From: Gluconobacter vitians
GTDB lineage: Bacteria > Pseudomonadota > Alphaproteobacteria > Acetobacterales > Acetobacteraceae
DNA length: 64,000 nucleotides
NCBI RefSeq assembly: GCF_015244565.1
Contig: NZ_JABCQG010000001.1
Coordinates: forward strand, 1-64,000
Direction of reading: 5' to 3'
The notes under the pieces are model-generated. The model did not search any database. It had not been told where the DNA came from and saw only the letters and a program-made list of their open reading frames with translations. Positions 21,987-30,352 of this stretch are shown here, in pieces. Made by a program: the position numbers and the translations under genes. Each line of letters begins with the position of its first letter. Within the stretch, counting starts at the first letter, position 1.

Positions 21987-23045
21987 ATGCTAAGAGATTT
22001 CAGCGCAGTTAATTATCTGCCCATATTATCTATGCGCCCGGCAGAAATGAGGGCTTTAGAAGAGCTTCCCGAGAAGACTAAAAATCTTCTTTTGCCGATA
22101 GTCCATCTGCGACCATGGACGACTGCACATAAATTGGATGCTGTAATACAGCGGATTGAGGATGCCTATAGTAATCGCCCTATTATTATAGGGGTTGGAC
22201 CTCAAGAGGCTGAAAGTACCCGGCCAGTTCATCATGATCTAGATAGGCTTAGAAAACCGGAAGATGGTTTTGTAGAATGGTGTGATTTCATGCGTGAGCA
22301 TGACAACTACATTCCATGTGTGCAGTTGTCGCTCGAGGCGTTGCACGAAACTCGGCAAATTGAATCTTTGTATGCCTTAGGGCGTGGAATCGTTTTTGTT
22401 GTCCCAAGACAGGCCTTTGCAGCGTTGCCCGTTTTGGCGTCTCGTGTGTCACGTCTGACTGACGGTGGGCACGGTGTAATTTTTGTTATGGATCTGGAGA
22501 AAACGGGCGCTACTGATCTGGTAGAGGCTAGTGCACGTGCTCCTCAAATCGCAGATATAAAATTTAGATGCCCAAACTGTTTTGTTTCAATATCGGGAAG
22601 CAGTTTCCCAGAAACATTTGTGGGAATCGAAGAGCAGGAAATATTTGAAAGGCGGGTATTTAACCTGCTTCCGGATAAAAATAGGTTGATTTACAGTGAT
22701 AGAGGAAGCGCGCGTTGCGAAAGTAAGCGAGGCGGAGGTGGTACACCTGCTCCTCGTATTGACTACCCCTTACCTAATGAGTGGTATTTCTATCGTGCAG
22801 AGGACAAGCCAGGTTTTGTTGGATATGAGGAGCAAGCACAGATTCTAGTTAAAACTGGAATTTGGAATCCTATGTTGCGGGTTTGGGGCACCCAGATGAT
22901 TGAGCGCACCGCCTCAGGGGACACATCTGCGATATCTAGCCCTGGACGTGCCACGGCTGCGCGAATTAATATCCATCTACAGCGTCAGACGTTTTATGAT
23001 GACCCAGCTCTGGCTGAAGATACTGATGAAGATTGGGAAGAATGA
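21987..23045 (+). CDS. T4 beta/sce7725-like family protein
   Basis: A 352-residue protein resembling the beta protein family (T4 beta; sce7725-like). Indicative parts are an N-terminal YLPILSMRPAEMRALEEL, LPIVHLRPW and the central region with GVIFVMDLEKTG, ISGSSFPETFVGI and the C-terminal EWYFYRAEDKPGF. Members are common in prophages and mobile islands; their activity is not established. The start follows the ImmA/IrrE gene by 15 bases. The 3' end overlaps the convergent sce7726-like gene by 52 bases. Confidence 0.75.
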   Translation: MLRDFSAVNYLPILSMRPAEMRALEELPEKTKNLLLPIVHLRPWTTAHKLDAVIQRIEDAYSNRPIIIGVGPQEAESTRPVHHDLDRLRKPEDGFVEWCDFMREHDNYIPCVQLSLEALHETRQIESLYALGRGIVFVVPRQAFAALPVLASRVSRLTDGGHGVIFVMDLEKTGATDLVEASARAPQIADIKFRCPNCFVSISGSSFPETFVGIEEQEIFERRVFNLLPDKNRLIYSDRGSARCESKRGGGGTPAPRIDYPLPNEWYFYRAEDKPGFVGYEEQAQILVKTGIWNPMLRVWGTQMIERTASGDTSAISSPGRATAARINIHLQRQTFYDDPALAEDTDEDWEE

Positions 23046-23647
23046 GAATATAGTTGTGTTTCTAACCATTTCTTCCAATAGTCTTCGCGCTCTTGAACGA
23101 TTTGCGCAGCAATCTCTCTTTCTGCTTGAAACCGACTTAAAAGCTTTAGATCTGACGACTTTATAGATCTGCCCCTAGTAAAATCCCAAAAATTTTCACT
23201 AGTATGAGAATATCGGTTTCTTGCATAGTCTAAGAATGTTGGAAATTTTTTACTTGATTCATTAACTAGACTATATTGAACGTCGGGATTTATCTTCTCT
23301 GGTTTTCCATTACAAATTACTGAAAAACGGCCCTTTATATCGTAAGTCCATAGCGCAGCTCTACCCAACATTTCTGGAGTAATTTTGGGAAGATGGTTTG
23401 GGGCAATTACGGCAACAACATTCGGAAAAAACTGAGAATAAGCAGCAATTTGTGCGTGTAGACGACGGAGGCTGTCTCTTTCAGTTTTAATTTCATAGGC
23501 TGTGGAATTTCGAGAGAAGTGGATTAGATCTGCTCTTACTCCACTGTCTCCCAGTGTGAATTCTGTCGTTACCAAAGGATCGCGGGAGCGATTTGCTTTT
23601 CTTCGGATATCAGCAAGAAGCGCTGCTTTCACTTTTGCTTCATTCAT
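22994..23647 (-). CDS. sce7726-like PD-(D/E)xK protein
   Basis: A 217-residue protein. The N-terminal part shows a nuclease-type core: Glu29 (VTTEFTLGDSG), Asp40 (RADLIHF) and Glu52-Ile-Lys54 (YEIKTERDSLRRL), the E-D-ExK pattern of PD-(D/E)xK folds. This segment is the sce7726 family signature. The C-terminus is a Ser-rich tail. sce7726 and sce7725/beta genes often occur together, usually in one direction; here they converge and overlap. Whether it cuts nucleic acid is not known. Confidence 0.8.
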   Translation of the reverse strand: MNEAKVKAALLADIRRKANRSRDPLVTTEFTLGDSGVRADLIHFSRNSTAYEIKTERDSLRRLHAQIAAYSQFFPNVVAVIAPNHLPKITPEMLGRAALWTYDIKGRFSVICNGKPEKINPDVQYSLVNESSKKFPTFLDYARNRYSHTSENFWDFTRGRSIKSSDLKLLSRFQAEREIAAQIVQEREDYWKKWLETQLYSHSSQSSSVSSARAGSS

Positions 23648-23727
23648 ACCTGATCACCACCAACAAGGTATGGTTTGTCATTCAGTTGAGAGATGCAAGA
23701 AACTAGGTTTTCCATCCAGTCTTTCAT
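23644..23727 (-). CDS. Mini-ORF coupled to the sce7726-like gene
   Basis: A 27-codon frame, MKDWMENLVSCISQLNDKPY..., with GGGAG just before its ATG and an ATGA overlap with the next gene. It may be a translational leader or a small partner of the nuclease-like protein. A longer frame from a TTG at 23844 exists but lacks a ribosome site. Confidence 0.3.
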   Translation of the reverse strand: MKDWMENLVSCISQLNDKPYLVGGDQV

Positions 23728-23987
23728 ATTCTCCCAACGCCTAACATTATCAATACAGTTTACCTGCAAATCGAGACGAGAGCAGGGCAATCGTCTCTGA
23801 AAGAGCAGTCGCTTCGCATGGATGGAGGCACAAAGCAAATTCAAGTCTGAGGTGGAAATATAAACCTTGAGCTGGCCTGCTGTAGGTTTTCTTGCAGCAG
23901 TAAAGTTTGAGGCCGAATGTCAAACTCGTCCAGGAAGGTGTCAAACCTGCCGAAAAACTGGCGGAAGATAGCGATTTTTGAGATTGG
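23728..23987. other. Non-coding stretch between cargo and tRNA-Arg (att region)
   Basis: No convincing gene is seen. The stretch should contain the promoter of the sce7726-like unit and, at its right end, the phage-host junction at the tRNA 3' end. Frames that run across the tRNA are artefacts. The att core cannot be identified without the left end of the prophage. Confidence 0.5.
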
Positions 23988-24064
23988 TGGTGGACCTGAC
24001 GCGATTCGAACGCGTGACCTTTGCCTTCGGAGGGCAACGCTCTATCCAGCTGAGCTACAGGTCC
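23988..24064 (-). tRNA. tRNA-Arg (CCG anticodon)
   Basis: The minus strand folds as a standard tRNA. The acceptor stem is GGACCTG/CAGGTCC, the D-arm is AGCTCAGCTGGATAGAGC, the anticodon loop CTCCGAA carries anticodon CCG, and the T-arm is GTCACGCGTTCGAATCGC. Discriminator A and an encoded CCA follow at the 3' end (23988-23991). The 3' end faces the integrase and the prophage, which makes it the likely attB target. Confidence 0.93.
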
Positions 24065-24151
24065 ATGTGTCCTCAGATAACTGCTTCGGCGCAAGATTGC
24101 CAGCCCTCTTTTTTGAAAGTTCGGTCAGGCTGTTTTCCGGTCCGGGACAGG

Positions 24152-25189
24152 TTACGGAAAAACCTGTGTCTGGGCCGTGGCCTGCCATGCGGCCGCAGCG
24201 ATATCGCCCCCTGAGGGAAGGAACTGGCCGGGATCTGTCAACCAGGCGACAGCGTCCTGTGCTGCGCCCCGTCGGTCCCGGCTGAGAAGATGATGGGCGC
24301 CGGGCAGTTCGTCGATCCGGGTTCCTTTGGGAAGTTTCCGGAGCAGGCGGGCCGTGAAAGGTGGCAGGACAAACTGGTCCCTCCCGCCGAAAATAATGAG
24401 CAGCGGCAGACGGGCTTTCGGTGCGGAATCGTAGGCGGCCCGCATTAGAAGAGTCAGACCGTAGAGCGGATGGATCGTCGAATTGTGCAGGGTGAGGGGA
24501 TCGAAATACAGCCGCCGCAGCGCCTTGAGATTGTCGCTTGCAACCCGGTGGCCGGGTACGGCGGAGCCATCAAGTTTCCAGTAGGGGGCGAGCAGGTCCA
24601 TGCCGCCCATGATGGCTTCCCAGGGCTGGCCAATATCCAGGGCAGCGGGAGCAAGCAGGATCGTGCTGCTGATGCCGGGTGCATCTGATGCATCAAGGAG
24701 CAGGGCGATCGCGCCTCCCATGCTTTCCCCCATGACGTGGACAGGAATGCCCGGATAGTGGGCACGCAACCACAGAACCTCTTCACGTGCATCCTGCACC
24801 ATTCTTGCCCTACCGGCCCAGCTTCCCCGCTCCGCTGTCTGTCCGAAGCCGCGAATGTCCGGCGCGGCGAGCGTAAAGCCTGCGGAAGTGAATGTCGGGG
24901 CAGCGAATTCGAAGGCGTCCCGGCTGTCTCCATATCCATGCAAGGCAAGGATAATGCCTCGGGGTTCGGGGATGTCTGCGGGATACAGTCGCAGCGGAAT
25001 ATGGGCCCCGTCCGACATGGTGAGGGTGAGGGTCGGAGGAATGAGGGCCGTTTCCTGAGCTGTCGGGTGCAGGTCCGGCATATGTGGCGCCGTGCAACCT
25101 CCAAGCAGAACCATGAGTCCCGTTAGGCAGGCCAGTCCGAAGGAAAGACGTGCGAGGCAGTTTGAAATGGAGGGGAATGGGCCTATCAT
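24152..25189 (-). CDS. Alpha/beta hydrolase lipoprotein
   Basis: A 345-residue serine hydrolase of the lysophospholipase/S33 type. A lipoprotein signal ends at the lipobox LLGGC near residue 32. The oxyanion region ALHGYGDS, nucleophile elbow GESMGG, acid LPLLIIFGGRDQF and histidine PGAHHLLS form the catalytic set. The start at 25189 is preferred because the upstream codon at 25237 almost touches the divergent polA start. Its substrate, probably a lipid or ester at the membrane, is inferred only from the family. Confidence 0.75.
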   Translation of the reverse strand: MIGPFPSISNCLARLSFGLACLTGLMVLLGGCTAPHMPDLHPTAQETALIPPTLTLTMSDGAHIPLRLYPADIPEPRGIILALHGYGDSRDAFEFAAPTFTSAGFTLAAPDIRGFGQTAERGSWAGRARMVQDAREEVLWLRAHYPGIPVHVMGESMGGAIALLLDASDAPGISSTILLAPAALDIGQPWEAIMGGMDLLAPYWKLDGSAVPGHRVASDNLKALRRLYFDPLTLHNSTIHPLYGLTLLMRAAYDSAPKARLPLLIIFGGRDQFVLPPFTARLLRKLPKGTRIDELPGAHHLLSRDRRGAAQDAVAWLTDPGQFLPSGGDIAAAAWQATAQTQVFP

Positions 25190-25239
25190 CGCGAGGATTT
25201 TAGAACGTCCGCTCCTTCGGGGCGAGAAGGGAGACATTC

Positions 25240-28074
25240 GTGCCGCCAGAAAAACCTGATCTGGGAAAGCCTGATTCGGGCAAGCCCCATCTGGTACTGA
25301 TCGACGGGTCCGGCTTCATCTTCCGCGCATTCCATGCCCTGCCGCCGATGAGCAGCCCCGAAGGCGTGCCGGTCAATGCGGTCTATGGCTTTACGAACAT
25401 GCTGGCGCGTCTGCTGCGGGACCATGTGGGCACGCATCTGGCCGTGATCTTCGATGCCGGTCGCACGACATTCCGCAACGAGATCTACCCGCAGTACAAG
25501 GCCCATCGCCCCGAACCGCCGGAAGACCTGCGCCCGCAGTTCGGACTGATCCGCGACGCCACGGCGGCTTTCAACGTGCCGTCGATCGAGCTTGCCGGCT
25601 GGGAAGCGGACGATCTTCTTGCCGCCTATGCAAAGGCGGTCGTGGCGGATGGCGGGTGCTGCACCATCATTTCGTCCGACAAGGATCTGATGCAGCTCGT
25701 GCGTCCAGGCGTCGAGCTGATGGACCCAATGAAGCAGAAGCCGATCCGCGAAGCCGAGGTCGAGGCCAAGTTCGGTGTCCGTCCCGATCAGGTCGTGGAC
25801 GTGCAGGCGCTGATGGGGGATTCGACCGACAACGTCCCCGGTGTACCCGGCATTGGTCCAAAGGGTGCCGCGCAGCTCGTGAACGAGTACGGCACGCTGG
25901 ACCAGATCCTAGACGCCGCACCGGGCATGAAGGCGTCCAAGCGGCGTGACAACCTGATCGAGCATGCCGATGCCGCACGCATGTCCCGCAGGCTGGTTCT
26001 GCTGGACGACAACGCGCCGATGCCGCAGCCGATCAGTGAACTCGGCTGCCGCGAGCCTGTTCGCGAAACCCTGCGGGACTGGCTGGAAGAGATGGGCTTT
26101 CATTCCATTATCCAGCGCATGGGGCTGGGTCTGGCTGCAAAGCCGCGCCCGTTCACGCGCCAGATCGTCCGGCCCGAGGACAAGGCTGCCGAACGTGAAG
26201 AGGCCGCCGCTGTCACGATCCCTGATGCGCCTTATGGTCCCTATGAGACCGTGACGGATATGGACGCGCTGGATCGCTGGATCGCGGACGCACGGGCAGC
26301 GGGTGTCGTCGCTGTCGATACCGAGACGGACAGTCTCAATGCACGGCAGGCCAATATGGTCGGGTTGTCGCTGTCGGTTGCGCCGGGGAAGGCCTGTTAC
26401 GTGCCGTTTCTGCACGAAACCATGCTCGACCTGCTGGAAGAAGATTCGACTGGGGAAGCTTTTGTCCGGCAGCTGGACCGCGCCGCAGCGCTGGAGCGTC
26501 TCAAGCCGCTGTTGCAGGATGCGTCCGTTCTGAAGGTGTTCCAGAACGCGAAATATGATCTGACCGTCTTTCGCGGCGCAGGCATTCCCGAGATCACGCC
26601 CATCGACGATACGATGCTGATTTCCTACGCCCAGTCCGCCGGTGAGCACGGGCAGGGCATGGATGAACTGTCGGAACTGCATCTGGGGCATACGCCCGTC
26701 ACCTATGATTCCGTAACGGGAACCGGGCGCAAGCGCATTCCGTTCGCACAGGTGGCGCTTGATACCGCGACCGCCTATGCCGCTGAGGACGCTGATGTCA
26801 CGCTCCGTTTGTGGCAGGTGTTGCGTCCGCAGTTGCGGATCCGGAAGGCGCTGGCGCTGTATGAGGAAATCGAGCGCCCGCTGATCCAGATCCTGACGGA
26901 TATAGAGGATGTCGGCATCAAGGTAGATGCTACCGAACTGCGCCGTATGTCTGCCGATTTTGCCGAGCGTATGGCGACGATCGAACAGGAAATCCACGCG
27001 CAGGTCGGACGCAGCTTCAATGTTGGTTCGCCCAAGCAGCTTGGCGAAATCCTGTTTGATGAAATGGGTCTGCCCGGCGGCAAGCGGACGAAGAGCGGAA
27101 GCTGGGGCACGGATTCCGGGGTTCTGGAATCACTGGCCGAGCAGGGGCATGAGCTGCCGCGCAAGATTCTGGACTGGCGTCAGCTGGCCAAGCTGAAATC
27201 TACCTATGCCGATGCGCTGGTCCAGCAGATGGATCAGGACACGCAGCGGGTTCATACGTCCTTTCAGATGGCCATCACCACAACGGGACGGCTGTCTTCG
27301 AACGAGCCCAACCTGCAGAATATCCCCATCCGCACCGAAGAAGGCGCGCGCATCCGAAAGGCGTTCGTGGCGGCTCCCGGCTGTGTCCTGCTGTCCGCGG
27401 ATTACAGCCAGATTGAACTGCGTCTTCTGGCGCATGTCGCGAAGATCGAACCGCTGCTCGAAGCCTTCCGTCTGGGGCAGGATATTCATGCGCGCACGGC
27501 ATCCGAAGTGTTCGGTATTCCGCTTGAGGGCATGGATCCGCTGACCCGTCGCCGGGCCAAGGCCATCAATTTCGGCATCATCTACGGCATTTCGGCCTTC
27601 GGGCTGGCGCAGCAGCTCCAGATTTCCGCAGGTGAGGCACGGTCCTATATTGATGCCTATTTCGCCCGCTATCCCGGCATCCGCGCCTATATGGAGCGGA
27701 CCAAGGAAGAGGCGAAAAAGCACGGCTATGTCACGACGCCGTTTGGCCGCCGCTGCTATGTGCCGGGCATCACCGAGAAGAACGGTGCCCGTCGTGCCTA
27801 TGCCGAGCGGCAGGCCATCAACGCACCGCTTCAGGGCGGTGCGGCCGACATCATTAAGCGCGCGATGGTTCATCTGGCACGGCGTCTGCCGGCGACGGGT
27901 CTGAAGGCGCGGATGGTATTGCAGGTGCATGACGAACTGCTCTTCGAAGTCGAGGAGCAGGATGCAAAGGCGCTGGCGGAGTTCGTTCGCACGGAAATGG
28001 AAGGGGCCGCCAAACTCGATGTGGCCCTTGAGGTAGAAACCGGTATTGGCCCAAGCTGGGCTGACGCACATTAA
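25240..28074 (+). CDS. polA: DNA polymerase I
   Basis: A 944-residue enzyme with all three domains. The 5'-nuclease occupies about residues 1-300 (YGFTNMLARLL, DSTDNVPGVPGIGPKGA). The 3'-5' exonuclease spans about 330-520 with an intact DTETD motif at residue 360, so proofreading should work. The polymerase domain has motif A DYSQIELR (near 721), motif B KAINFGIIYGIS and motif C VHDE (898). The start is a GTG at 25240 behind GGGAG. It acts in Okazaki fragment processing and repair. Confidence 0.97.
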   Translation: MPPEKPDLGKPDSGKPHLVLIDGSGFIFRAFHALPPMSSPEGVPVNAVYGFTNMLARLLRDHVGTHLAVIFDAGRTTFRNEIYPQYKAHRPEPPEDLRPQFGLIRDATAAFNVPSIELAGWEADDLLAAYAKAVVADGGCCTIISSDKDLMQLVRPGVELMDPMKQKPIREAEVEAKFGVRPDQVVDVQALMGDSTDNVPGVPGIGPKGAAQLVNEYGTLDQILDAAPGMKASKRRDNLIEHADAARMSRRLVLLDDNAPMPQPISELGCREPVRETLRDWLEEMGFHSIIQRMGLGLAAKPRPFTRQIVRPEDKAAEREEAAAVTIPDAPYGPYETVTDMDALDRWIADARAAGVVAVDTETDSLNARQANMVGLSLSVAPGKACYVPFLHETMLDLLEEDSTGEAFVRQLDRAAALERLKPLLQDASVLKVFQNAKYDLTVFRGAGIPEITPIDDTMLISYAQSAGEHGQGMDELSELHLGHTPVTYDSVTGTGRKRIPFAQVALDTATAYAAEDADVTLRLWQVLRPQLRIRKALALYEEIERPLIQILTDIEDVGIKVDATELRRMSADFAERMATIEQEIHAQVGRSFNVGSPKQLGEILFDEMGLPGGKRTKSGSWGTDSGVLESLAEQGHELPRKILDWRQLAKLKSTYADALVQQMDQDTQRVHTSFQMAITTTGRLSSNEPNLQNIPIRTEEGARIRKAFVAAPGCVLLSADYSQIELRLLAHVAKIEPLLEAFRLGQDIHARTASEVFGIPLEGMDPLTRRRAKAINFGIIYGISAFGLAQQLQISAGEARSYIDAYFARYPGIRAYMERTKEEAKKHGYVTTPFGRRCYVPGITEKNGARRAYAERQAINAPLQGGAADIIKRAMVHLARRLPATGLKARMVLQVHDELLFEVEEQDAKALAEFVRTEMEGAAKLDVALEVETGIGPSWADAH

Positions 28075-28087
28075 AGACAGGAAGGTC

Positions 28088-28696
28088 ATGCAGACCAATC
28101 ACGAACGCCGCAAGCGGGTCGGCAATCGCATCATCTGGAGCGTTCTCGCCGTTGCGGCCGTTCTGGGATATGTTGGCTTCCATCTTGCGTCCAATGGCGG
28201 GCCAGGTCTTCTGGTCCAGTCTAACGGCAATGAGGTCGGCGGCAGCTTCCGTCTGGACTCGCTGGGCGAGAGCACCGTCACCGAAGGCGATTTCCACAAT
28301 ACCTGGATGCTGGTCTGGTTCTTCGATGCCAACTGCCCCGAGGAAAAGTGCAAGCCCGTGCTGAAAAGCATGGAGCAGGCGCTGGTTACGCTGCGTCCGG
28401 AAGGCATCCGCGTCTCGCCGCTGGCCGTGTCCCTCAATCCGTTCGACGAGGCTGACCCGCTCAAGGAATATGTCCTGCCTGTCGCACCCCATGTCATGCC
28501 GTTCACGGCCACGCCGAACATGATCAAGGCCATGACGGCCGAATATCATGCGCCGCTTCAGAAGGAAGGGGACCATTTTGTTCCCGCGCCGCAGATTGTC
28601 ATCATGGACCCCAATGCCCGCTATGCTGGCACCATTCCTGCTGACGGCAATGCCGATGCGCTGATCGCGCGTCTGCGTGAACTGGCGAAGCGCTGA
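28088..28696 (+). CDS. SCO1/SenC-like thioredoxin-fold protein
   Basis: A 202-residue membrane-anchored protein (one TM helix, residues 13-35) with a thioredoxin-like domain. The redox or copper site reads C83-PEEK-C88, with four residues between the cysteines instead of three as in typical SCO proteins. DHFVPAPQIVIMDP near residue 170 keeps the family's conserved His. SCO proteins deliver copper to terminal oxidases. AGGAAGG precedes the ATG at 28088, 13 bases after polA. Confidence 0.65.
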   Translation: MQTNHERRKRVGNRIIWSVLAVAAVLGYVGFHLASNGGPGLLVQSNGNEVGGSFRLDSLGESTVTEGDFHNTWMLVWFFDANCPEEKCKPVLKSMEQALVTLRPEGIRVSPLAVSLNPFDEADPLKEYVLPVAPHVMPFTATPNMIKAMTAEYHAPLQKEGDHFVPAPQIVIMDPNARYAGTIPADGNADALIARLRELAKR

Positions 28697-30352
28697 ATGA
28701 AGCGGGGGTCTGCGCTTCTTGCGATAGGAATGGCTCTGGGGCTGGATATTTCTCAGGCCTACGCCGGGGAGCAGACCCCGCCTGACTGGAACGGGATTAC
28801 ACTCGGCAGTCCCCATCGTGGCGGCACGCTGCACCTGACAGCGGATGGTCCCGGTGGAACGTTGGACCCGCAGATCAATTACGGAACCCAGTACATCCAG
28901 GTGTTCCTCAACATGTACGATCCGCTGCTGACGTTCCGGATGGTTCCGGGAACGGCGGGGCTGGAGGTGGTGCCGGACCTTGCCGATGCCATGCCGCAGA
29001 TCAGTCCGGATGGTCTGACATGGCGCATGCATCTGCGCCCGGGTCTGCATTTTTCAGACAGTTCTCCCGTGCGGGTTGAGGATGTGGTGGCGTCTTTCCG
29101 CCGCATCTATCGTGCAGGCAGCCCGACCGCGGCCTCGTTCTATGGCGGGATTGAAGGCGCGAAAGAGTGTCTGGAAAAGCCTGATCTCTGCACGCTGCCT
29201 GGCGTCGAAGGGCATCCGGACACCGGCGAAATCGTCTTTCATCTGACAAAACCGGATGGCGAGTTTCTGTACAAACTCGCATTTCCTCATGCCGTGATCC
29301 TGCCGGCAGGCACTCCGCCACATGATCTAGGCGGGACAACCGCTCCGGGGACAGGACCGTACCGCATCACGGAATATGATCCGGGCCACGGCATGGTGTT
29401 GGAGCGCAATCCGCACTTCCATGTCTGGAACCCGCAGGCCCAGACGGATGGCTTCGTGGACCGGATCGAATATGATTTCGGTCTTTCGGATGAGGCGCAG
29501 GTCACGGCCGTCGAACAGGGGCGCTATGACTGGATGCTGGACGCCAAGCCAGCGGACCGTCTGGGTGAACTGGGCGCACAATATACATCCCAGGTGCACA
29601 TCAATACGCTTCTGGGCCTGTATTATCTGGCCATGAATATCCATGAAAAGCCGTTCACGGATGTTCGCGTACGCCGGGCCGTCAGCATGGCCGTCAACCG
29701 CCATGCCATGACGATCCTGTTTGGTGGTGACGCGATTTCCGAACCGCTGTGCCAGATGGTGCCACACGGTATTCCCGGTGCCGATCTGGGAATGAGTTGT
29801 CTGCAGGATGTGGAAGGGGCACGCCGCCTGATCCATGAAGCCGGTGCGGAGGGTGCGTCCGTCACGCTGGTGGTTCCAAACCGCGCTATGGAACTCGGAA
29901 TGGGCACCTATCTGCGCAATGCCCTTCAGTCCATAGGCCTGAACGCGCAACTGCGGCCGATCACGGCCGGTCTTGCGGAGTCCTACGAGCAGAATACCGC
30001 CAATCACGTCCAGATCGCGCTGGCTTACTGGTTCGCGGATTATCCATCGGCCTCAACCTTCCTCGATGACCTGTTCGGCTGCGATAACTACCACCCGAAC
30101 TCGGCTGTCTCCCCGAATTTCACGGGCTTCTGCGACCAGCATGTCCAGTCACTGTTCGATCAGGCCATGGCACAGACCGATCCCGAAAAAGCAGCCCCGA
30201 TCTGGCAGGAAGCCGGGCGCGCCATCATGGACCAGATGCCTGGTGCACCGATGATCCAGATGCGTACCGTCGATTTCGTCTCCAAACGGCTCGGCAACTA
30301 TTATTCGACGCTGCTGAACCACATGGTGTTTTCACATGTCTGGGTGCAGTGA
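28697..30352 (+). CDS. Peptide/solute ABC transporter substrate-binding protein (SBP family 5)
   Basis: A 551-residue periplasmic binding protein with an N-terminal signal peptide (cut after SQAYA near residue 23). The family-5 fold is seen in MYDPLLTFRMVPG, LADAMPQISPDGLTWRMHLRPGLHFSD and YYLAMNIHEKPFTDVRVRRAVSMAVNR. The start follows the SCO stop with no gap. No permease or ATPase genes are adjacent, so its transporter must be encoded elsewhere. Confidence 0.85.
   Translation: MKRGSALLAIGMALGLDISQAYAGEQTPPDWNGITLGSPHRGGTLHLTADGPGGTLDPQINYGTQYIQVFLNMYDPLLTFRMVPGTAGLEVVPDLADAMPQISPDGLTWRMHLRPGLHFSDSSPVRVEDVVASFRRIYRAGSPTAASFYGGIEGAKECLEKPDLCTLPGVEGHPDTGEIVFHLTKPDGEFLYKLAFPHAVILPAGTPPHDLGGTTAPGTGPYRITEYDPGHGMVLERNPHFHVWNPQAQTDGFVDRIEYDFGLSDEAQVTAVEQGRYDWMLDAKPADRLGELGAQYTSQVHINTLLGLYYLAMNIHEKPFTDVRVRRAVSMAVNRHAMTILFGGDAISEPLCQMVPHGIPGADLGMSCLQDVEGARRLIHEAGAEGASVTLVVPNRAMELGMGTYLRNALQSIGLNAQLRPITAGLAESYEQNTANHVQIALAYWFADYPSASTFLDDLFGCDNYHPNSAVSPNFTGFCDQHVQSLFDQAMAQTDPEKAAPIWQEAGRAIMDQMPGAPMIQMRTVDFVSKRLGNYYSTLLNHMVFSHVWVQ

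Larger units (their letters stand above)
1..23990. mobile_element. Prophage (right-hand part), probably integrated at tRNA-Arg
   Basis: A contiguous block of phage genes fills the left of the window: terminase, portal, protease, capsid and tail genes, a replication module with a Cro/CI switch, and an excisionase-integrase pair. The right boundary is placed at the 3' end of the minus-strand tRNA-Arg gene because the integrase lies close to it and normal chromosomal genes (hydrolase, polA) start just beyond. The left boundary and its attachment site lie outside the window, so the att core repeat cannot be checked here. Head genes follow the HK97 order, and a tail tube gene without a contractile sheath gene in view suggests a siphovirus. 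Confidence 0.9.

Noticed and set aside
23750-24094. 115-residue frame across the tRNA-Arg gene (minus strand)
   Set aside because: It reads through the tRNA sequence and gives the well-known artefact peptide GPVAQLDRALPSEG. It is not a protein gene.
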